Under the pieces are notes generated by a model. That model was not told the origin of the DNA, did no database searches, and saw only the letters and a program-made list of their open reading frames with translations. Below, piece by piece: positions 1-7,042 of a DNA stretch of 64,000 nucleotides (its first letter is position 1; every line of letters begins with the position of its first letter). Origin of the DNA: Jiangella gansuensis DSM 44835 (GTDB taxonomy: Bacteria > Actinomycetota > Actinomycetes > Jiangellales > Jiangellaceae); assembly GCF_000515395.1 (NCBI RefSeq), contig NZ_KI911782.1, positions 2,047,927 through 2,111,926 on the forward strand, given 5' to 3'. The position numbers and the translations under genes were made by a program.

Positions 1-1
1 G

Positions 2-1087
2 AGCCAGGCACCGTCGCCGACGCCAACGCCCACGCCGGAGCCGCGTGAGTTCACCCTGGTCGCCACCGGCGATGTCCTGCTGCACGAGCGGCTGTGGGCG
101 CAGGCGCAGCGCGACGCCGGCGCGGGGGAGGAGATGGACTTCGCGCCGCAGCTGGTGAACATCGCACCGGTCGTGACCGCTGCCGACCTGGCCATCTGTC
201 ATCTCGAGGTACCGCTGGCGCCGACCGGCGGGCCGTATGAGGGCTACCCGGCGTTCTCGGGGCCGCCGCAGGTGGCCACGGCGTTGGCCGAATCCGGCTA
301 CGACGCCTGCACCACCGCCTCCAACCACACGTTCGACCAGGGCGCCGACGGTGTCGACCGCACCCTCGACACGCTCGACGCGGCCGGTCTCGCGCACGCC
401 GGGTCCGCCCGCACTCCCGCCGAGGCCGAGCAGATCACCGTCGTCGACGTCGCCACCGACGCCGGGCCGGTCGCCGTCGCGCTGCTGTCGTACACCTTCG
501 GGTTCAACGGCATCCCGGCGCCGGGCGGTGAGACCTGGCGGGGCAACGAGATCGACCAGGCCCGCATCCTCGCCGACGCCGGCCGGGCCCGGTCCGAGGG
601 CGCCGAGGTCGTCGTCGTGGCCATGCACTGGGGCGACGAGTACGTCCACGAACCCAACCCGCAGCAGAGCGAGCTGGCGCCGGCGCTCATCGCCTCGCCC
701 GACATCGACCTGCTGCTCGGCCACCACGCGCACGTCGTCCAGCCGCTGGAGAACGTCGACGGCGAATGGGTGGTCTACGGCATGGGCAACCTGATGGCCA
801 ACCACGCCGAGCCGGAGGGCCCGAAGGCGGAGGGCCTGCTGACCCGGTTCACGTTCACCGAGGACCCGGCGGCCGGCGAGTTCACCGCCGCGGCGGCGGA
901 GTACCTGCCGCTCTATCAGACCTACCAACCGCCGGTCGAGGTGCTGGCCGTGCCGGACGCGCTCGCCAGCGGGGACGTCGGCACGGCGACGGCGGCCCGG
1001 CTGCAGGAGGCGCTGGACCGCACCACCCAGGTCGTCGAGAGCCGCGGCGCGGCCGCCGCCGGCCTGAGGTTGCTGGAATCCCCGTGA
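2..1087 (+). CDS. CapA-family metallophosphatase-fold protein (5' truncated by window edge)
   Basis: The reading frame is open at the left edge, so the N-terminus is missing. The first visible residues are a Thr-Pro repeat linker (TPTPTPEP), typical of the stretch between a signal/lipoprotein peptide and an extracellular domain. The catalytic-like domain follows with family motifs: GDVLLHERLW (near nt 70), SNHTFDQG (near nt 320), MHWGDEY (near nt 620) and LLGHHAHVVQP (near nt 715). These match CapA/PgsA proteins of capsule and poly-gamma-glutamate synthesis, which adopt a metallophosphatase fold. In actinobacteria without capBC such proteins are surface proteins of unknown substrate, and no capB or capC lies nearby, so a poly-gamma-glutamate role is not implied. 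It is followed by proS on the same strand after 71 bp. Confidence 0.85.
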   Translation, partial: SQAPSPTPTPTPEPREFTLVATGDVLLHERLWAQAQRDAGAGEEMDFAPQLVNIAPVVTAADLAICHLEVPLAPTGGPYEGYPAFSGPPQVATALAESGYDACTTASNHTFDQGADGVDRTLDTLDAAGLAHAGSARTPAEAEQITVVDVATDAGPVAVALLSYTFGFNGIPAPGGETWRGNEIDQARILADAGRARSEGAEVVVVAMHWGDEYVHEPNPQQSELAPALIASPDIDLLLGHHAHVVQPLENVDGEWVVYGMGNLMANHAEPEGPKAEGLLTRFTFTEDPAAGEFTAAAAEYLPLYQTYQPPVEVLAVPDALASGDVGTATAARLQEALDRTTQVVESRGAAAAGLRLLESP

Positions 1088-1158
1088 CCGGCCGCCGGAC
1101 CGCCGGATATCCTCGTCCTTCGTTCCCCCGATCGTCCGTTTGAGCACTGGAGTCCTTC

Positions 1159-2919
1159 GTGGTCCTGCGCATGTCGACGTTGTTCCTGCGAACCCTGCGC
1201 GAGGACCCGGTGGACGCCGAGGTGCCGAGTCATAAGCTGCTCGTCCGGGCCGGGTATGTCCGGCGTGCCGCGCCCGGCATCTACTCGTGGCTGCCGCTGG
1301 GCTACACGGTCCTGCGCAATGTCGAGAAGATCGTGCGCGAGGAGATGGACGCCATCGGCGCGCAGGAGGTGCACTTCCCGGCGCTGCTGCCGCGCGAGCC
1401 CTACGAGGCCACCAACCGGTGGGAGGAGTACGGCGACACCCTCTTCCGGCTCCAGGACCGCAAGGGGGCGGACTACCTGCTCGGCCCGACCCACGAGGAG
1501 ATGTTCACGCTGCTGGTGAAGGACCTGTACTCCTCGTACAAGGACCTCCCGCTGTCGCTGTACCAGATCCAGACGAAGTACCGGGACGAGGCACGGCCCC
1601 GGGCCGGCATCCTGCGCGGCCGCGAGTTCGTCATGAAGGACTCCTACTCCTTCGACGTCTCCGACGAGGCGTTCATGAAGTCCTACCTCGCCCACCGCGG
1701 TGCCTACATCAAGATCTTCGACCGGCTCGGCCTCGACTACGTCATCGTCAAGGCCACGTCGGGTGCCATGGGCGGTTCGGCCAGCGAGGAGTTCCTGGCC
1801 ACGGCGGTGAACGGCGAGGACACCTACGTCCGTTCGCCCGGCGGGTACGCGGCCAACGTCGAGGCGGTGACGACACCCGTGCCGCCGCCGGTGCCGTACG
1901 ACGACGTGCCCGCCGCGCACGCCGAGGACACCCCGGACACGCCGACCATCGAGACCCTCGTCGACCACCTCAACGAGCACTTCCCACGTGAGGACCGGCC
2001 CTGGCAGGCCGCCGACACGCTGAAGAACGTGCTGGTGGTCCTGCGCCAGCCCGACGGCACGCGGGAGCCGCTGGCCATCGGCGTCCCCGGCGATCGGGAC
2101 GTCGACGAGAAGCGGCTGCAGGCCCAGGTCGAGCCGGCCGTCGTCCAGCCGTTCACCGAGGACGACTTCACCGCGCACCCGGCGCTGGCCAAGGGCTACA
2201 TCGGGCCGGGCGTGCTGGGCGAGAAGAACGCGTCGGGCATCCGGTACCTGGTCGACCCCCGCGTCGTCGAGGGCACCCGCTGGGTCACCGGCGCCGACGA
2301 GCCCGGCCGGCACGTCATCGACCTGGTGGCCGGGCGCGACTTCACGCCCGACGGCACCATCGAGGCCGCCGAGGTGCGCGCCGGCGACCCCGCGCCCGAC
2401 GGTTCCGGCCCGCTCGAGACCGCGCGCGGCATCGAGATGGGGCACATCTTCCAGCTCGGCCGCAAGTACTCCGAGGCCCTGGGCCTGCAGGTGCTGGACG
2501 AGAACGGCAAGCTGGTCACCGTCACCATGGGGTCCTACGGCGTCGGCGTGTCGCGCGCCGTCGCGGCCGTCATCGAGAACTCCCACGACGACGCCGGCAT
2601 CATCTGGCCGCGCGAGGTCGCGCCGGCCGACGTCCACCTCGTCGCCACCGGCAAGGACGACGCCGTGTTCGCGGCCGCCGACCAGCTGGCAACGCAGCTC
2701 GACGCCGCCGGCGTGCGGGTGCTGTACGACGACCGCCGCGGCGTCAGCCCAGGCGTGAAGTTCAAGGACTCCGAGCTGATCGGCGTGCCGACCATCGTCG
2801 TCGTCGGGCGGGGCCTGGCCGACGGTGTCGTCGAGGTCAAGGACCGCCGCAGCGGCGACCGCGAGAACGTGCCGGTCGCCGACGCGGTGTCGCATCTGTC
2901 GCGGCTCGTCGTGGCATAG
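1159..2919 (+). CDS. proS: Prolyl-tRNA synthetase, bacterial type
   Basis: Class II aminoacyl-tRNA synthetase that charges tRNA-Pro with proline in the cytoplasm. The 586-residue length fits the bacterial type with an editing insertion. The TxE motif GPTHEE is at residues 109-114. Motif 2 ([16 protein letters not shown]) is at about 142-157, and motif 3 ([10 protein letters not shown]) is near residue 457. The YbaK-like editing insertion lies between motifs 2 and 3 (about 220-400). The GTG start at 1159 is preferred over ATG 1171 because GGAG at 1149-1152 is correctly spaced and homologues share the VLRMS N-terminus. A TATCCT -10-like box at 1108-1113 could drive it. It is followed directly by the leader peptide and attenuator of the next gene. 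Confidence 0.97.
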   Translation: MVLRMSTLFLRTLREDPVDAEVPSHKLLVRAGYVRRAAPGIYSWLPLGYTVLRNVEKIVREEMDAIGAQEVHFPALLPREPYEATNRWEEYGDTLFRLQDRKGADYLLGPTHEEMFTLLVKDLYSSYKDLPLSLYQIQTKYRDEARPRAGILRGREFVMKDSYSFDVSDEAFMKSYLAHRGAYIKIFDRLGLDYVIVKATSGAMGGSASEEFLATAVNGEDTYVRSPGGYAANVEAVTTPVPPPVPYDDVPAAHAEDTPDTPTIETLVDHLNEHFPREDRPWQAADTLKNVLVVLRQPDGTREPLAIGVPGDRDVDEKRLQAQVEPAVVQPFTEDDFTAHPALAKGYIGPGVLGEKNASGIRYLVDPRVVEGTRWVTGADEPGRHVIDLVAGRDFTPDGTIEAAEVRAGDPAPDGSGPLETARGIEMGHIFQLGRKYSEALGLQVLDENGKLVTVTMGSYGVGVSRAVAAVIENSHDDAGIIWPREVAPADVHLVATGKDDAVFAAADQLATQLDAAGVRVLYDDRRGVSPGVKFKDSELIGVPTIVVVGRGLADGVVEVKDRRSGDRENVPVADAVSHLSRLVVA

Positions 2920-3017
2920 GATCCCGCTCATGCATCGGCTGTTCCCGGTCACCCCGCCCCCCGCTCTCTAGCGGGGCGCGTCTCTGCGCGCCGGCCGTCC
3001 GCCTGAGGACGGCCGGC
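2917..3017 (+). promoter_or_regulatory. Ribosome-mediated transcription attenuator ahead of the DMT exporter
   Basis: A -10 box TAGGAT (2917-2922) sits 7 nt before a 13-codon leader ORF (2930-2971). Four complementary segments follow. Segment 1 CCCCGC (2959-2964, inside the Pro-Pro-Ala codons) pairs with segment 2 GCGGGG (2971-2976). Segment 2 GGCGCG (2975-2980) can instead pair with segment 3 CGCGCC (2987-2992). Segment 3 GCCGGCCGTCC (2990-3000) can instead pair with segment 4 GGACGGCCGGC (3007-3017), a perfect 11-bp terminator-like stem followed by TTCCTCGTCGT. This 1:2 / 2:3 / 3:4 layout is that of classical attenuators. It is inferred to control the EamA transporter that starts at 3074. 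Confidence 0.6.
2930..2971 (+). CDS. Leader peptide MHRLFPVTPPPAL
   Basis: A 13-residue ORF with ATG at 2930 and TAG at 2969-2971. A -10 hexamer TAGGAT ends 7 nt upstream, the spacing expected for a leaderless transcript, and no Shine-Dalgarno is present. Codons 9-11 are three consecutive prolines (CCG CCC CCC), a classical slow or stalling translation site, followed by Ala-Leu-stop. The stop codon abuts segment 2 of the attenuator, so ribosome position on the peptide would decide which RNA hairpin forms. It could sense prolyl-tRNA supply (proS is immediately upstream) or a ribosome-targeting drug. The peptide matches no leader family that I can name. Confidence 0.55.
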   Translation: MHRLFPVTPPPAL

Positions 3018-3073
3018 TTCCTCGTCGTGTCCCGCTCCCGCGTCATGTCGGCATTCGTCGCTGGAGCTGATCC

Positions 3074-3994
3074 GTGGAACACGCTCGAACCCTCCAACCG
3101 TCCGCGCCCGTGGTGGCGCGGACGCATCTGTTCGCCGTCATGGGCGCCGGTCTCCTGTGGGGGACCGGCGGACTGACCGGCGTCCTGCTCATCGACCGCA
3201 CCGGCCTGTCACCGCTGGCCGTCGCCGCCTATCGGCTGGCGATCGGCGGTGCGCTCGTGGTCGGCTGGCTGGTGCTGTCCGGCCGGCTGCGCCGGTTGCG
3301 CTTCACCGGCCGCGGCGGCCGCAGGCTCGTCGTGCTCGGCCTGCTCGCCGCCTGGTACCAGAGCTGCTACTTCGCCGCGGTCTCCCTGACCTCGGTGAGC
3401 CTGGCGACGCTGATCACGCTGGGGTCGTCGCCGGTGCTGGTGGTGGCGGCCGAGAGCGTACTGGCCCGGCGCCGGCCGGACCGCCGCACCGTGCTGGCCA
3501 TCGCCGCCGCCGCGGCCGGGCTGGCGCTGCTGGTGGGAACGCCGGCCACCGGTGACCCTGCCGCGGCACTCGGCGGCGCCGCCTGCGCACTGGCTTCCGC
3601 CGCCGGCTTCGCCGCCATCACGATGCTCGGCGCCCGGCCGGTCGACGACCTCGGCCCGCTGCCGACCGTCGGGCTGTCGTTCTGCGTCGGCGGCGCGGTC
3701 CTGCTGCCGGTGGCGGGACTGACCGGTGGGCTGGCCGTCGGCCTCGACACACCGACGCTGGGGCTACTGGTGTTCCTGGGGCTCGCCCCGACGGCGTTGG
3801 CGTACGGCCTGTTCTTCGCCGGCCTGAGCACGGTGGCCACCGGGTCGGCCGCGCTGATCGCCCTCCTGGAGCCGCTGACGGCGGCGGTCCTGGGTGCCGT
3901 CGTCCTGGACGAACGGCTCGGCGCGGCCGGGCTGGCCGGTGCGGTGCTGATCGGCGCGGCGGTGTTGACGACGTCGCTGCGCCGTCGGCGGTGA
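3074..3994 (+). CDS. EamA/DMT-family exporter
   Basis: A 306-residue integral membrane protein with about ten hydrophobic segments arranged as two EamA repeats (roughly residues 15-150 and 160-300), the hallmark of the drug/metabolite transporter superfamily (RhtA, YdcZ, RarD relatives). The N-terminal repeat contains LLWGTGGLTGVLL, and the C-terminal repeat ends with LEPLTAAVLGAVVLDERL, a typical final EamA signature. The GTG start is supported by GGAG at 3063-3066. Members export amino acids, purines or other small metabolites; the substrate is not deducible here. Transcription probably depends on the leader-peptide attenuator just upstream, which suggests it responds to an amino acid or translation stress. 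Confidence 0.85.
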   Translation: MEHARTLQPSAPVVARTHLFAVMGAGLLWGTGGLTGVLLIDRTGLSPLAVAAYRLAIGGALVVGWLVLSGRLRRLRFTGRGGRRLVVLGLLAAWYQSCYFAAVSLTSVSLATLITLGSSPVLVVAAESVLARRRPDRRTVLAIAAAAAGLALLVGTPATGDPAAALGGAACALASAAGFAAITMLGARPVDDLGPLPTVGLSFCVGGAVLLPVAGLTGGLAVGLDTPTLGLLVFLGLAPTALAYGLFFAGLSTVATGSAALIALLEPLTAAVLGAVVLDERLGAAGLAGAVLIGAAVLTTSLRRRR

Positions 3995-4015
3995 GCCACC
4001 ACCGGCCGGCGGCGG

Positions 4016-4447
4016 TCACCCCACCCGGTCGTCGAGTCCTGGGAAGGCTGCCGGTTCGCCGCCCCAGGACAGCGCGGCGACCGAGGCCGTGACCACGGCG
4101 CGGGCGGCGAGCTCGCGCAGCTCGGGAGTGTCAGCGGCCGCCACCAGGTCGGCGTACAGCGCGGCCAGCCGCTGCTCCATGGTCACGGCCAGGCGCCGGG
4201 CCGCGGCGTCGTCGGCGACCGGTTCGGGCAGCGTATAGCCCGGCTCGGCGGCCACCGGTTCGGCGCCGGCGGCGCGGATCGCCGCGGCCAGGGCGTCGCG
4301 CTGATGGCGGTGGGCGCCCAGGGCGCGACGGGCCGGCTCGCCGCCGTCGGGCAGGTGTGCGCCGGCGACGCCGTAGCCGTAGACGCAGGCGTGCTCGCCG
4401 GCCAGCGCCGCCTGCGCGGCGTCGGTGCTGCTCACGGCCGCGGTCAT
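4016..4447 (-). CDS. Ferritin-like DUF4439 protein
   Basis: A 143-residue all-helical protein beginning MTAAVSSTDAAQAALAGEHA. The EH and Y/H-rich helices (GEHACVYGYGVAGAH, later LGAHRHQRDAL) are typical of the ferritin-like DUF4439 family found beside rimP in actinobacteria. No complete diiron ExxH pair pattern could be established, so metal binding is uncertain. The ATG overlaps the stop of the upstream lipoprotein gene as ATGA (4444-4447), indicating translational coupling. Both genes are divergent from rimP. Function is unknown. Confidence 0.75.
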   Translation of the reverse strand: MTAAVSSTDAAQAALAGEHACVYGYGVAGAHLPDGGEPARRALGAHRHQRDALAAAIRAAGAEPVAAEPGYTLPEPVADDAAARRLAVTMEQRLAALYADLVAAADTPELRELAARAVVTASVAALSWGGEPAAFPGLDDRVG

Positions 4448-4989
4448 GCCGCCGCCAGGACGACGCCGTGGCCGGCCTCGGCGGCGGCGATCGCGGCGAG
4501 CATCGCCGCCAGGCGGGGACCGGTGGCGGCCAAGCAGTCGGTCACGCGGGCCTCGCCGGCGGCCCGCTCGGCCTCGACGACGGCGGCCAGCGCGGCCGCC
4601 GGGTCGGCGGGCACGTCGGCGCCCGGCGCGGTGTCGCGGGTGCCGAACGGCAGCGGGCCGTCTTCGCGCAGCGCGGCCAGGTGCTCGTCGTGGTGGGCGG
4701 TCAACGGTGCCAGCCGCTCGGCGAGGCCCGGGTGGGCGGCGACGGTGGCGGCGTGCAGCGCCAGCAGGACCTGCTCGCCGTGTACCGCGTTCCACCGCAC
4801 CTTGACGTCCGCGTCCAGCGCCTCGCGTGACCCTGGCGCGGCCTTGGGCCGGGTGTCGGCGGAGCAACCGGCCAGCGCCGTTCCGGCCAGTGCCACCGCG
4901 ACCGGTGCCCCCAGGAACGTCGCGAGTAGCCGCCGTCGTGGCGCGTCCACCGTCTCGATCACGTGGGACACCGTAACCTGCCCGGCCAT
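4444..4989 (-). CDS. Putative lipoprotein with ferritin-like (DUF4439-type) helical domain
   Basis: About 181 residues from ATG 4989; an in-frame GTG a few codons later is equally possible, and no strong Shine-Dalgarno discriminates. The N-terminus has a twin-arginine-rich n-region (PRRRLLATF), a hydrophobic stretch and the lipobox LAGC, so it is probably membrane-anchored outside the cell. The remainder is Ala-rich helical with histidines (LLALHAATVAAH, LTAHHDEHLAAL, EAGHGVVLAAA). It resembles its downstream partner, suggesting that the pair arose by duplication and may associate. It is divergently transcribed from rimP. Function is unknown. Confidence 0.7.
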   Translation of the reverse strand: MAGQVTVSHVIETVDAPRRRLLATFLGAPVAVALAGTALAGCSADTRPKAAPGSREALDADVKVRWNAVHGEQVLLALHAATVAAHPGLAERLAPLTAHHDEHLAALREDGPLPFGTRDTAPGADVPADPAAALAAVVEAERAAGEARVTDCLAATGPRLAAMLAAIAAAEAGHGVVLAAA

Positions 4990-5001
4990 CGCTGTAGTGT
5001 T

Positions 5002-5033
5002 GGCTACTCTTGACGGCAGGACGTCAAGTAGCC
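5002..5033 (+). promoter_or_regulatory. Long inverted repeat in the rimP-nusA operon leader
   Basis: GGCTACT-CT-TGACG (5002-5015) pairs with CGTCAAGTAGCC (5022-5033) around a GCAGGA loop. This gives 12 base pairs interrupted only by a 2-nt bulge. It ends about 28 nt before the rimP Shine-Dalgarno GAGGAGG. It could be an RNA hairpin in the operon leader or a protein operator in the divergent promoter region; the sequence alone does not decide. Confidence 0.45.
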
Positions 5034-5075
5034 GGGCCAGTACATGAGACAACTCGACATCGAGGAGGCGCACGG

Positions 5076-5567
5076 ATGACCGCCGCTACCCGTGACCTTC
5101 TACAGCAGGTCATCGAGCCGGTCGTGGAGTCCGAGGGCCTCGACCTCGAAGCCCTCGACATCAGCCAGGCGGGCCGCCGTAGCCGGGTGCGGATCGTGGT
5201 CGACGCCGACGGCGGGGTCGATCTCGACCGGTGCGCCGAAGCCTCCCGGCTCATCTCGCGCGCGTTGGACGACTCCGACGTCATGGGCGAGCACCCGTAC
5301 ACCCTCGAAGTGAGTTCACCGGGCGTGTCGCGCCCGCTGACGCTGCCGCGGCACTGGCGGCGGGCGTCCGGACGGATGGTGCGGGCCGTGCTCCACGAGG
5401 GCGACGACGTCACCGGCCGGGTCGTCGCCGCGGGTGAGGAAGCCGTCGTCCTCGAGGTCGACGGCGCCGGCGAACGCGAGGTCGCGTACGGCGACATCCG
5501 CAAGGCCAAGGTCCAGGTCGAGTTCCGCCGCAGCGGGGACGACGACGCAGACATCGAAGAGGAGTGA
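5076..5567 (+). CDS. rimP: Ribosome maturation factor RimP
   Basis: A 163-residue protein needed for maturation of the 30S subunit (binds S12 and helps central pseudoknot formation). The N-terminal alpha/beta domain includes LEALDISQAGRRSRVRIVVD, with the conserved DGGVDLDRCAEASR stretch. VSSPGVSRPL is the RimP signature near residue 82, and an SH3-like C-terminal domain follows. The ATG at 5076 is preceded by GAGGAGG (5062-5068), which selects it over upstream in-frame codons. It is the first gene of the rimP-nusA-ylxR-infB operon, with nusA starting 10 nt after its stop. Confidence 0.96.
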   Translation: MTAATRDLLQQVIEPVVESEGLDLEALDISQAGRRSRVRIVVDADGGVDLDRCAEASRLISRALDDSDVMGEHPYTLEVSSPGVSRPLTLPRHWRRASGRMVRAVLHEGDDVTGRVVAAGEEAVVLEVDGAGEREVAYGDIRKAKVQVEFRRSGDDDADIEEE

Positions 5568-5577
5568 CGAGTAACCC

Positions 5578-6579
5578 GTGGACATCGACCTTTCGCTCCT
5601 GCGAGCACTGGAGCGAGAGAAGGACATCTCCTTCGACCTCGTCGTCGAGGCGACGGAGCGTGCCCTGCTGCTGGCCTACCAGCGCACCGGGAGCCACCAG
5701 CCGCGCGCCCGCGTCGAACTCGACCGCAAGTCCGGGCACGTCACCGTCTGGGCGCAGGAGGTCGACGAGGACGGCGCCGTCGTGCGGGAGTGGGACGACA
5801 CCCCGGAGGGTTTCGGCCGGATCGCCGCCACCACCGCGAAGCAGGAGATCCTGCAGCGGCTGCGCGACGCGGAGGACGAGAACACGTTCGGCGACTTCCT
5901 CGACCGTGAGGGCGAGATCGTCTCCGGCACCATCCAGCAAGGCCGCGACCCACGCACCGTCATGGTCAACCTCGGCAAGGTCGAAGCGGTGCTGCCGCCG
6001 GCCGAGCAGGTGCCGGGGGAGCAGTACGAGCACGGCAGCCGGATCCGCTGCTACGTCGTGCAGGTGCGCAAGGGGCTGCACGGCCCTGTCGTCACCGTGT
6101 CGCGCACTCATCCCAACCTGGTGAAGAAGCTGTTCACGCTGGAGGTGCCCGAGATCGCCGACGGCACGGTGCGGATCGCGGGCATCGCGCGCGAGGCCGG
6201 ACACCGTACGAAGATCGCGGTGCACGCCACGGTCGCGGGTGTGAACGCCAAGGGCGCCTGCATCGGCCCGATGGGCTCGCGGGTGCGCGCGGTCATGACG
6301 GAGCTGCACGGCGAGAAGATCGACATCGTCGACTGGTCCGACGACCCTGCCGAACTGGTCGCGCACGCGTTGTCGCCGGCGCGGGTGCAGCGGGTCGAGA
6401 TCGTCGACGAGCAGGCTCGTTCGGCCCGGGTGACGGTGCCGGACTTCCAGTTGTCGCTGGCCATCGGCCGGGAGGGACAGAACGCCCGGCTGGCCGCGCG
6501 GCTGACCGGTTGGCGCATCGACATCAGGTCCGACACCGAGCCGGAGACCTCGGATCGGCCCGCCGACGCTCCCGCGTGA
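5578..6579 (+). CDS. nusA: Transcription termination/antitermination factor NusA
   Basis: A 333-residue actinobacterial NusA that lacks the C-terminal acidic repeats of proteobacterial forms. An N-terminal RNA-polymerase-binding domain is followed by an S1 domain beginning near residue 112 ([11 protein letters not shown]). Two KH domains follow (near 201-262 with [14 protein letters not shown], and near 285-320 with [16 protein letters not shown], both carrying GxxG loops). NusA modulates pausing, Rho-independent termination and rRNA antitermination. The GTG start at 5578 lies just after rimP. Confidence 0.97.
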   Translation: MDIDLSLLRALEREKDISFDLVVEATERALLLAYQRTGSHQPRARVELDRKSGHVTVWAQEVDEDGAVVREWDDTPEGFGRIAATTAKQEILQRLRDAEDENTFGDFLDREGEIVSGTIQQGRDPRTVMVNLGKVEAVLPPAEQVPGEQYEHGSRIRCYVVQVRKGLHGPVVTVSRTHPNLVKKLFTLEVPEIADGTVRIAGIAREAGHRTKIAVHATVAGVNAKGACIGPMGSRVRAVMTELHGEKIDIVDWSDDPAELVAHALSPARVQRVEIVDEQARSARVTVPDFQLSLAIGREGQNARLAARLTGWRIDIRSDTEPETSDRPADAPA

Positions 6580-6601
6580 GCGTTTCACTCCCGATAGACG
6601 C

Positions 6602-6607
6602 TAAACT
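6602..6607 (+). promoter_or_regulatory. -10 box of an internal promoter for ylxR-infB
   Basis: TAAACT ends 6 nt before the GTG of ylxR, with no Shine-Dalgarno between. This indicates an internal promoter giving a leaderless ylxR transcript inside the nusA operon. Confidence 0.45.
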
Positions 6608-6613
6608 GTTCCG

Positions 6614-6952
6614 GTGAGAGACCGCGCGTCCGGCCGGTCACCTGTGCGCACCTGCATAGGTTGCCGGTCCCGTGCGGCGAAGTCCGAACTGCTTCGCGTC
6701 GTCGCGGGAGGTGTCGGCACACCTGGTGTGCTGGTTCCCGACCACGACGGCCGGCTCCCGGGCCGGGGTGCGTACCTGCATCCGAGTCCGGGGTGCCTCG
6801 AATCAGCCGAGCGACGTCGGGCGTTCTCGCGTGCTTTGCGCCGCGAGGGGCCGCTCGACGTCACAGAGCTGCGTCGGTGGCTTGCCGAGCAGGAGGATCC
6901 ATCCGGACGGCCGACACGGCCGGCCGGCCAGGCAGAAGGAGACACGACGTGA
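6614..6952 (+). CDS. YlxR/RnpM family RNA-binding protein (DUF448)
   Basis: A 112-residue protein with both family signatures: RTCIGCR at residues 12-18 and GRGAYLHP at residues 50-57. YlxR-fold proteins are encoded between nusA and infB in most Gram-positive bacteria. In Bacillus the homologue RnpM binds RNase P RNA and modulates its activity. Here it occupies the same position. The start is GTG, possibly leaderless from TAAACT at 6602-6607. The C-terminus after residue 95 is Gly/Pro-rich and probably disordered. Confidence 0.92.
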   Translation: MRDRASGRSPVRTCIGCRSRAAKSELLRVVAGGVGTPGVLVPDHDGRLPGRGAYLHPSPGCLESAERRRAFSRALRREGPLDVTELRRWLAEQEDPSGRPTRPAGQAEGDTT

Positions 6953-7042
6953 CGCTCACGAGCGCTCAATGAGCACGCAGCGATGAGCACGCGCACCACC
7001 TAGCCGGTCCGAGCCGACACGCCCGGGCCGAGAAGGAGAGCA

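Noticed and set aside
922-2952. Long minus-strand open frame opposite proS
   Set aside because: Antisense shadow of a high-GC gene; composition is Val/Asp/Arg-rich with no domain, while the plus strand encodes intact ProRS.
4304-5047. Plus-strand frame opposite the DUF4439 pair
   Set aside because: Antisense to two coupled minus-strand genes, one with a lipobox; no Shine-Dalgarno or motif on the plus strand.
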